From: Polaribacter sp. ALD11
GTDB lineage: Bacteria; Bacteroidota; Bacteroidia; Flavobacteriales; Flavobacteriaceae
DNA length: 64,000 nt
Direction of reading: 5' to 3'
Assembly (NCBI RefSeq): GCF_002831685.1
Contig: NZ_CP025119.1
Location: 1,151,001 to 1,215,000, forward strand
In this document: piece after piece, positions 57,207 to 63,604 of the stretch
Numbering within the stretch: position 1 is the stretch's first letter
Layout: the number at the start of each line of letters is the position of its first letter
The notes under the pieces: generated by a model
Told to the model about the DNA's origin: nothing
What the model saw: only the letters and a program-made list of their open reading frames with translations
Database searches by the model: none
Program-made: the position numbers and the translations under genes

Positions 57207-57494
57207 ATGAACGAAATTTTTAGAAAGAAATATTTAATGTGGTGGTTTGTTAATTCTTTAGTTATAGGATTAAAAATCATTATTTTTGGACTTAAACCTG
57301 GAGGAATTGGAGAAATGCCAGGTTACGAAGAATATGGATTAATATTCTGGATTATTGGAGTTCAATTCTCAAGTATTATTTTTTCACTACCTATTTATGG
57401 AATATATTATTTATTTAAAAGAAAAAGCAACAACAAATTATTAATGATATTAATTTCTACAATAAGTTTATTAACAATTGTTTTTTTATTATAA
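57207..57494 (+). CDS. Cassette 23a: small membrane protein
   Basis: This 95-residue protein has three hydrophobic helices (WWFVNSLVIGLKIIIFGL, GLIFWIIGVQFSSIIFSLPI, LLMILISTISLLTIVFLL). It begins a tricistronic membrane-protein cassette with gaps of three bases between genes. Family unknown. Confidence 0.6.
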   Translation: MNEIFRKKYLMWWFVNSLVIGLKIIIFGLKPGGIGEMPGYEEYGLIFWIIGVQFSSIIFSLPIYGIYYLFKRKSNNKLLMILISTISLLTIVFLL

Positions 57495-57497
57495 TTT

Positions 57498-57737
57498 ATG
57501 ATTTTTAAATATTCTGAAATTAATAAAAACAAAATAGGATATATACTTGGACTTATTTATACAGTATATTTTAACATAAACGGAAGAGGTGATTTAGCAG
57601 TAATGAATTCAATAGCATACTCAATTCCTTTTATTTTGTTTAATTTAATCATAAGCTACATTATCTCAAAATTAATTAAGGACCAAAATCACGGAATTTA
57701 TTTTTGTCTTATAAGTCTAATCTACTTAAACTTTTAA
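57498..57737 (+). CDS. Cassette 23b: small membrane protein
   Basis: This 79-residue protein has two or three hydrophobic helices (IGYILGLIYTVYFNI, NSIAYSIPFILFNLIISYII, GIYFCLISLIYLNF). It starts three bases after 23a. Confidence 0.55.
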   Translation: MIFKYSEINKNKIGYILGLIYTVYFNINGRGDLAVMNSIAYSIPFILFNLIISYIISKLIKDQNHGIYFCLISLIYLNF

Positions 57738-57740
57738 ATA

Positions 57741-58223
57741 ATGAGAAATTCATACAGATTAATATTGACGAATATCTTTTTTTTAGCAATTGGTTTAACT
57801 TTATACTATTTTACTAAAAATATAGAAATATTAGGGGCAATTATTGCAACTGGAATTTCTCTTTCAATTGGCTTAAGGAATTCACAAGCTGAAAATGACC
57901 GAATTTTCAAAGAATTATTTCAAGAATTTAATTCAAAATATCAATCAAAATTCAATAAAGAACTTCAAAAAATTGTAAATACTGAAATATCTACTGAACA
58001 AGAAGAACTGATAATTGACTATTTAAATTTTTGTGCTGAAGAATACCTTTGGTACACAAAGGGAAGAATCCCAATAAAAGTTTGGGAATCTTGGAAAAAC
58101 GGAATGATATATTATTTAAATTCGGCTTCAATAAATAGAATTATACAAAATGAATTTAAAAAGAAAAATTCTTATTATGGATTATTTGAAATACTTGAAA
58201 AAGAACTGAAAATAACAAAATAA
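57741..58223 (+). CDS. Cassette 23c: membrane protein with a cytoplasmic domain
   Basis: This 160-residue protein has two hydrophobic segments (LILTNIFFLAIGLTLYYF, LGAIIATGISLSIGL), then a soluble domain with IDYLNFCAEEYLWYTKGRIPIK and VWESWKNGMIYYL. This W/Y-rich motif recurs in unnamed bacterial proteins. It completes the cassette's three-gene membrane set. Confidence 0.6.
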   Translation: MRNSYRLILTNIFFLAIGLTLYYFTKNIEILGAIIATGISLSIGLRNSQAENDRIFKELFQEFNSKYQSKFNKELQKIVNTEISTEQEELIIDYLNFCAEEYLWYTKGRIPIKVWESWKNGMIYYLNSASINRIIQNEFKKKNSYYGLFEILEKELKITK

Positions 58224-58227
58224 CTAT

Positions 58228-58358
58228 TGCCAACACCGTATAAAATTAATGGCTAGTCCTAGCCTACTTACGAAAATCCTTGCGGATTTTCTATCTCGTG
58301 TTTATTTGCTAAATTAGGTGCTTAAACACGCCACTAATCTTATACAAACACGTTGGCA
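58228..58358 (+). repeat. attC-like site 23 (class A)
   Basis: 5' box TGCCAAC, 3' core GTTGGCA; outer arm GTATAA/TTATAC; apical GAAAATCC-TTGC-GGATTTTC. Confidence 0.85.
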
Positions 58359-58433
58359 ACTATTACTCACTCAAAGTCTGAAAATTGAACTTGAAATTTG
58401 AAAAACTCACAAAGAAAATTTTTACATCAACAA

Positions 58434-58949
58434 ATGAAAGGTTGGAATAATATTAGGAAAGTAATTTTGCTTCTATTGGCAATATCTTGCTCTTTGAACA
58501 ATAAGACTATAATTAACGCTGACTTTGAAAAATTATTAGAAAATTATATCGAAAATAATCCTATACCAAAATATTTGGAATCAAATGAGGAAGGAAAATT
58601 TGCAATTCCATCTTACCATCTTTATTTTGGAAAAAAAGAATCTGACTCGATTATTCAAATTAAACTTCTTCCTTTTTTAGTTGGTTTTAATCCACTAAAT
58701 TCTAAAATTGACAATGAAGGTGAAGAAATTATTACGGAGGAAAACCCTGATGGTTATTTTGTATTTAGAGAAAAGTTAATAGTAGTTTTTGACAAAAATA
58801 ATTACGGAATAAATATTATAGATGGAAACAAATTAATTAAGAAAATACCAGATAGTCTGAAATGGGATTTTAACAAACATAATAATCACATAAGAAGTAA
58901 ATCGAATTATTATAATATATCTAAACAGAAAATTGAAATTATTGAATAA
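58434..58949 (+). CDS. Cassette 24: lipoprotein of unknown function
   Basis: The ATG at 58434 (MKGWNNIRKVILLLLAISC) gives a lipoprotein signal; a TTG 12 codons earlier is less likely. The 150-residue mature part is mostly hydrophilic with a YHLYFGKKESDSIIQIKLLP segment. Family not recognised. Confidence 0.62.
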   Translation: MKGWNNIRKVILLLLAISCSLNNKTIINADFEKLLENYIENNPIPKYLESNEEGKFAIPSYHLYFGKKESDSIIQIKLLPFLVGFNPLNSKIDNEGEEIITEENPDGYFVFREKLIVVFDKNNYGINIIDGNKLIKKIPDSLKWDFNKHNNHIRSKSNYYNISKQKIEIIE

Positions 58950-58968
58950 AAAAACAGTTGCCAACACC

Positions 58969-59091
58969 GTATAAACTTTATTGCTGGTTTTAGCTCACTT
59001 GGGAAATTCCTTCGGAATTTCGCCGTTCGTGTTTTATTTAGTAAATTCATTGCCTAAACAACGCAACAAAGCTTATACAACAACGTTGGCA
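58969..59091 (+). repeat. attC-like site 24 (class A variant)
   Basis: 5' box TGCCAAC, 3' core GTTGGCA; shorter site; apical hairpin GAAATTCC-TTC-GGAATTTC. Confidence 0.82.
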
Positions 59092-59549
59092 AAAACTGGT
59101 TGAAAGTCGCAAAAAAAACATAAGTTATTTAAATAAAGGTTTTGCCTAAAATTTCTGATTCAAAATTCTGATTCAAAATTCTTTAATCTTATTACGTCGA
59201 AAAAACAAAAATTTAGAATATTGAAAACTCTCTCGCTCGTGAAAATTTGTAAAAAAGGGAAAGTATTAGAATTTTAATAACAAGAATTTACTCAAACGCT
59301 GAAAAACCAAAATTGCGGAATTTAATAAAATACTGGATTTCTTACTCAAGTTCTGAATTTAGCAAGTTTGCGGAATTGAACAAATTGTGGAGTTTTTACT
59401 CTTGTGAAAAATTAGAGCAAAATCCCAAAGTAAAAAATTAAACACTTTTAAAAGAAAAATTTAGAACTGTACCTTCTAAAAAAAGGAAAATATTTTAAGA
59501 AGAAGTAGAAAATTATAGAAAAAATTAAGCGGAAATTAAAATACGCATT
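59086..59549 (+). other. Cassette 25: ORF-less cassette, family A
   Basis: Sixth copy of family A; it carries a short internal duplication TGATTCAAAATTC. Confidence 0.8.
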
Positions 59550-59684
59550 TGCCAACACCGTTTATAAAAAATTGCTAAATTAGTGCTTAACTAAAAGTTC
59601 GTTGCGTTTTTATGTACTTCTGATTTTCCGTTGGAAAATCCTCGCACACAAAACCGCAACTTTCCATAAACAAACTCGTTGCCA
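59550..59684 (+). repeat. attC-like site 25 (class B)
   Basis: 5' box TGCCAAC, 3' core GTTGCCA; same fold as site 3. Confidence 0.85.
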
Positions 59685-60059
59685 AAAATTGTCCAGATCA
59701 CTCAAATTCCTGAAAAAATTAGCGAATAAAACTCTTGAATTTTAAATGTTAGAGACTCTCTCAATGTTGGAAAGTTGAGAAAAATGAAAAAAGCATTACG
59801 GAATTGAGCAAAATGCGGAATAAAAACTTTGCGGAATTATCTCAAAAGTGTAAAATTTTGAAAGACTGAGAGTTTTCTGAGAATCAAACAATATTTAAAA
59901 TTGTTTGCGGAATTAAACACGTGAGAAAACACTCAAACTCTGAAAAACAAAAATAGCGGAATTTAACAATTGTAGAATTAAAAATAGTGGCGGAATTTTC
60001 ACTCGAACGCTAAATCTCGAAAATAATAAGCAAATTCGGAAAAATAAAAAAACAACTTT
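59679..60059 (+). other. Cassette 26: ORF-less cassette, family B
   Basis: Begins GTTGCCAAAAATTGTCC. No credible ORF. Contains at least six GCGGAATT-type words and phrases such as AAAACACTCAAACTCTGAAA shared with cassette 31, of which it is a relative. Confidence 0.75.
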
Positions 60060-60194
60060 AGGCAACAACGTGTATAAAAAATTGCTTATTTTTAGCTTGT
60101 AAAAAGTTAGTTCCATTTTTATGCACTTCAATTTTCCTACGGAAAATAGCCGTGCATAAAAATCGCAACTTTCCATAACACAAATCCGTTGGCA
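60060..60194 (+). repeat. attC-like site 26 (class B-like)
   Basis: 5' box AGGCAAC (box context AACAACG instead of AACACCG), 3' core GTTGGCA; outer arm GTGTAT; apical ATTTTCC-TAC-GGAAAAT. Confidence 0.78.
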
Positions 60195-60640
60195 AAAACT
60201 GGTTGAAAGTCACCACAAAAACATAAGTCATTTAAATAAAGGTTTTGCTTAAAATTTCTGATTCAAAATTCTTTAATCTTATTACGGCGAAAAAATAAAA
60301 ATTCAGAATATTGAAAACTCTCTCGCTCGTTAAAATTTGTAAAAAGGGGAAATTATTAGAATTTTAATAGCAAGAGTTAACTCAAACGCTGAAAAACCAA
60401 AATTGCGGAATTTAATAAAATACTGGAATTCTTACTAAAGTTCTGAATTTAGCAAGTTTGCGGAATTGAACAAATTGTGGATTTTTTACTCTTGTGAAAA
60501 ATTGGAGCAAAATCCCAAAGTAAAAAACTCAAGCACTTTTAAAAGAAAAATTTAGAACTGTGTCTTATAAAAAAAGGAAAATAATTTAAGAAGAAGTAGA
60601 AAATTATAGAAAAAATTAAGCGGAAATTAAAACACGCATT
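60189..60640 (+). other. Cassette 27: ORF-less cassette, family A
   Basis: Seventh copy of family A, with scattered substitutions. Confidence 0.8.
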
Positions 60641-60775
60641 TGCCAACACCGTTTATAAAAAATTGCTAAATTAGTGCTTAACTAAAAGTTCGTTGCGTTT
60701 TTATGTACTTCTGATTTTCCGTTGGAAAATCCTCGCACACAAAACCGCAACTTTCCATAAACAAACTCGTTGTGC
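60641..60775 (+). repeat. attC-like site 27 (class B)
   Basis: 5' box TGCCAAC, 3' core GTTGTGC; same fold as site 3. Confidence 0.85.
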
Positions 60776-60806
60776 CACATTACGCACTCGAAAATCTGAA
60801 AAATAC

Positions 60807-61262
60807 ATGAAAGAAAACATCAAATTCAGTAAAGAAGACACATTATACCTAAACAATCTCATAAAAAAAATAGAAGACCTTGAAAAATATAATGATACTG
60901 AAAAAAATAATATAACAAGGAATATTATCACAATATTAGTTGGTTTAATTTCTGTATTAGTAGCTTTTAAAGGAGTAAATAGTCCTTACACTCACGTTCA
61001 CTTATTGTTTTCGGCAACCCTGATAAGTATATCTCTCGCAATCCTTTCGGGTATCGTTTCTTTATTTCGTCAAGTTGAAGAATCACATCGGATTTTAATG
61101 TTCCAACGGGAAAATTTATCACGTAGATTGAACGGGAATCTACACGAAAAATTCGAAAAAGATTTTCCTCCGAAAAAAATGTTTTTAATTTTTGAATATT
61201 TGTTTTATATTTTTTCTTCATTGTCAATTGTTTTACTAGCTATGTATGGAATTTTGAAATAA
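60807..61262 (+). CDS. Cassette 28: membrane protein with coiled coil
   Basis: The ATG at 60807 is inside the cassette; an upstream in-frame start would lie in attC 27. The 151-residue protein has an N-terminal coiled-coil (YLNNLIKKIEDLEKYNDTEK), two membrane helices in the middle (IITILVGLISVLVAFKGV, LLFSATLISISLAILSGIVSLF) and a third at the C-terminus. Family unknown. Its trailer resembles that of cassette 21. Confidence 0.62.
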   Translation: MKENIKFSKEDTLYLNNLIKKIEDLEKYNDTEKNNITRNIITILVGLISVLVAFKGVNSPYTHVHLLFSATLISISLAILSGIVSLFRQVEESHRILMFQRENLSRRLNGNLHEKFEKDFPPKKMFLIFEYLFYIFSSLSIVLLAMYGILK

Positions 61263-61342
61263 ATCATCATAACAACACATTTTAAAAAACTCATTCATTT
61301 TAATATTGGCAGAATGAAAAACCATTTACTGAATAAAACGTG

Positions 61343-61473
61343 GCACAACACCGTATAAAATTTATTGCTAATTATCAACTATTTACGAAAATTATTACTG
61401 ATTTTTTGCCACTTTTTTTTAACCTAAATCAGTAATGATTTTCGCAACAAATCTTATACAAAAAACGTTGGCA
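61343..61473 (+). repeat. attC-like site 28 (class A variant)
   Basis: 5' box GCACAAC, 3' core GTTGGCA; outer arm GTATAA/TTATAC; long extra stem CGAAAATTATTACTGATTT with AAATCAGTAATGATTTTCG. Confidence 0.82.
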
Positions 61474-61497
61474 TTAATTAAAAAAACGAACACCAAA

Positions 61498-62019
61498 TTG
61501 AAATCTAACAACTTTATTAATCAAATCGTAGGAAAAACAGTTGATAAAATTTATCAAGTGGATTTCAATGAAAATAAAGATAATGACGATTACCTTCCTT
61601 GGACTTTTTTCATAACGTTTTCCGAATTTGATATGTTTATGGAAATTGAAGGAGATTTCGATGGAGACCATATAAAAATAAATCTGAACCAACTTTCGGA
61701 ACTTAAACAAAGACTGGAAAAGAATGAATTACGAAACGAATCTGATTTATGGCAAGTTTATGAAGTTAAAGAAAATGAAAATCTCGGAGAATTAATTAAT
61801 AAACCAATCTTAAAATGTGAATACGGAATTGAAAAGGATGAGTTTACTATAAATGAGAATAAAATAAAAGGACAAAAGGAAGTCTTTACATTTATCCGAT
61901 TTTATTATGAAAAATCGTTTTTGACAATCTTTGAAGGTGGTTGCGGACTTTCAGTTTCGGAGGCCCAAAATATCAAGCTGAATTTTGAAGAAACATTTGA
62001 CAAATATTTAGCGGAATAA
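61498..62019 (+). CDS. Cassette 29: hypothetical protein, paralogue of cassette 8
   Basis: Start at TTG 61498: the leader CGAACACCAAATTG aligns with CGAACACGAAATG of cassette 8, so TTG stands exactly where cassette 8 has ATG. An ATG at 61435 lies in the previous attC. The 173-residue product shares KIYQVDFN, DYLPWTFFITF, EIEGDFDGDHIKINL, DLWQVY and LTIFEGG with cassette 8. Family unknown. Confidence 0.65.
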   Translation: MKSNNFINQIVGKTVDKIYQVDFNENKDNDDYLPWTFFITFSEFDMFMEIEGDFDGDHIKINLNQLSELKQRLEKNELRNESDLWQVYEVKENENLGELINKPILKCEYGIEKDEFTINENKIKGQKEVFTFIRFYYEKSFLTIFEGGCGLSVSEAQNIKLNFEETFDKYLAE

Positions 62020-62037
62020 AAAACTAATGCCAACACC

Positions 62038-62161
62038 GTATATAATTTATTGCTGGCTTTTCGACTACTTACGAAAGTCCTCGCGAACTTTCTTGGTCGG
62101 TAATTATTTACTAAATTAGTTACTTAAAACACGCAACAAACCATATACAACAACGTTAGCA
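62038..62161 (+). repeat. attC-like site 29 (class A)
   Basis: 5' box TGCCAAC, 3' core GTTAGCA; stem GTATAT/ATATAC; apical GAAAGTCC with GAACTTTC (one mismatch). Confidence 0.85.
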
Positions 62162-62166
62162 ATTAT

Positions 62167-62874
62167 ATGACCAAACCAACAGAAATACCGATTATTGATT
62201 ATGCAGAATTTCTATTATTCGGAATTGAATTTTCTTTGGTTGATTTTAAAAAATATCAAACTACAATTGAGAATTTTTTAGACAAAGAGAAAAAGTCATT
62301 GGACGAATCGTATAATAAAAGTCTGGCAGAATTAGACCAAGATGACTATAAAAAATATAATCAAATAGCAAAAGACTATTATTATAGAAGTGGAGATATT
62401 GCAACCTTATTTCCTCATAATTTTAGAGCATCGTTTTTAGTACAAATAATAACTTTTATTGAACACGAATTGAAATTAATTTGTGAACATTACGAATTTG
62501 AAAAACAAACGAAATATTCTATTAACGACTTGAAAGGAACTAATGATATTGAGAAAGCAAAACAGTTTCTAGAGAAATCTTGCAACGTAAATTTCCGAAA
62601 TTTGGACAAAGAGTGGCAATTTATTTTGAAAATAAAACGAATTAGGAATAAATTAATCCATTCTCAAGGATTTGTAAAGAAAACAGAAAAGGATTGGAAA
62701 GTATTTAATGATTTTAATAATAAATTAAAATATTTTGACTTCAGTCCAAAAGGAGAATTAGTAGAAGAGCCAAAATTGATAATTAAGAACAGATTACTGA
62801 TTGACGATTTATTAAAAGTAACAGAAGATTTTTTTAATAAACTATTAGGAAAAGAATTAAAATACAATTGCTAA
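62167..62874 (+). CDS. Cassette 30: HEPN-like protein
   Basis: This 235-residue helical protein starts MTKPTEIPIIDYAEFLLFGI and has FRASFLVQIITFIEHELKLI and KIKRIRNKLIHSQGFVKK, an R-N-x3-H motif typical of HEPN domains. No antitoxin partner is in the cassette. Possible RNase or defence protein. The stop codon overlaps the attC box. Confidence 0.65.
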   Translation: MTKPTEIPIIDYAEFLLFGIEFSLVDFKKYQTTIENFLDKEKKSLDESYNKSLAELDQDDYKKYNQIAKDYYYRSGDIATLFPHNFRASFLVQIITFIEHELKLICEHYEFEKQTKYSINDLKGTNDIEKAKQFLEKSCNVNFRNLDKEWQFILKIKRIRNKLIHSQGFVKKTEKDWKVFNDFNNKLKYFDFSPKGELVEEPKLIIKNRLLIDDLLKVTEDFFNKLLGKELKYNC

Positions 62875-62999
62875 CACCGTATATAATTTATTGCTAGTAC
62901 TCGCCTACTTACGAAAATCCTTAGGGATTTTCTATTCCGTTTTATTTACTAAATTTAGTGCTTCAAAAACGCAACAAACCATATACAAAAACGTTACCA
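62869..62999 (+). repeat. attC-like site 30 (class A)
   Basis: 5' box TGCTAAC, 3' core GTTACCA; stem GTATAT/ATATAC; apical GAAAATCC/GGGATTTTC. Confidence 0.85.
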
Positions 63000-63401
63000 A
63001 AAATAGCTCAATCATTCAAATCCTGAATTTAAAATAGCATTTAAAATTGCGGAACACTCTCTGAAGATTGGAAAATTCTGAAAGAATTTTGTTTACATTT
63101 TTGAGAATTTAGAAAAATAAAAAGTAAAAACTGAGCAGTGTGGAATTGAGCAAAATGCGGAGTAAAATCTGTGTAAAATTATCTTTAAAACGAAAACTCA
63201 GAAAGGCTGAGAATTTCTTTAAAATCAAAAAAAAAAGTAAAAATTATTGGCGGAATTAAGCATGTAAGAAAACACTCAAACGCTGAAAAACCAAAATTGC
63301 GGAATTGAGCAAGATGTGGAATTAAAATATTGGCGGAATTTTCACTCTAACGCTGAATTTAGAAAATAATAAGAAAAATTGGAAAATAAAAAAACTACTT
63401 T
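62994..63401 (+). other. Cassette 31: ORF-less last cassette, family B
   Basis: Begins GTTACCAAAAATAGC. No ORF. Shares phrases with cassette 26 (GCGGAATT-AAGC, AACACTCAAACGCTGAAAAA, AATATTGGCGGAATTTTCAC). Its own end box TGGTAAC is truncated. Confidence 0.75.
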
Positions 63402-63430
63402 TGGTAACACCGTGTTGTGTAAGCAACACC
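63402..63430 (+). repeat. Truncated attC-like remnant, array end
   Basis: TGGTAACACCG at 63402 is cut after CGTG and followed at 63423 by a second box-like GCAACACC-CTGTAT. No complete site follows. Confidence 0.6.
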
Positions 63431-63546
63431 CTGTATGTATTGATTTTATTAGATTAAATAACAATAATTAAAAAAAGGTACAACATAGGTACAACTTTTA
63501 AAATTATAGAATTGTGAAGAAAATATAGTGATCTATAGTCACAAAA

Positions 63547-63575
63547 AAACCGTTACAAATATATTGTAACGGTTT
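63547..63575. terminator. Bidirectional terminator
   Basis: AAACCGTTACAA and TTGTAACGGTTT flank a five-base loop; it probably serves the minus-strand DUF6266 gene. Confidence 0.7.
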
Positions 63576-63604
63576 CTCTTTGCTTGTATTTACGCTTAAA
63601 GTTA

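Larger units (their letters stand above)
41399..63430 (+). mobile_element. Chromosomal integron-like array of about 31 gene cassettes
   Basis: Thirty complete attC-like sites (123-135 bases) and one truncated site divide 22 kb into units of roughly 0.41-1.3 kb. Each unit starts with TT of a CGTT core and ends with an attC whose 5' box (n6-AAC) is the reverse complement of that unit's own first bases, for example GTTAGGCAC...GTGCCTAAC, GTTACCCAC...GTGGGTAAC, GTTGTGTAC...GTACACAAC. All genes in the units point the same way. No transposase, phage or conjugation gene is present. Twenty-one units are coding and ten are not. Confidence 0.88.

Noticed and set aside
41961..62999. Repeats interpreted as a CRISPR array
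   Set aside because: Units are 0.4-1.3 kb and many contain genes; repeats are over 120 bases and no cas gene is present.
41961..62999. attC hairpins interpreted as ordinary rho-independent terminators or MITE/BOX elements
   Set aside because: They lack consistent T tails, lie between every unit and carry the cassette-specific boundary pairing that terminators or MITEs would not have. Some terminator activity remains possible.
41700..63000. Minus-strand reading frames across the attC sites, such as those beginning MLHNYILDIIFVYRNYHM
   Set aside because: They are translations of the conserved dyads, recur wherever a site occurs and have no independent support.
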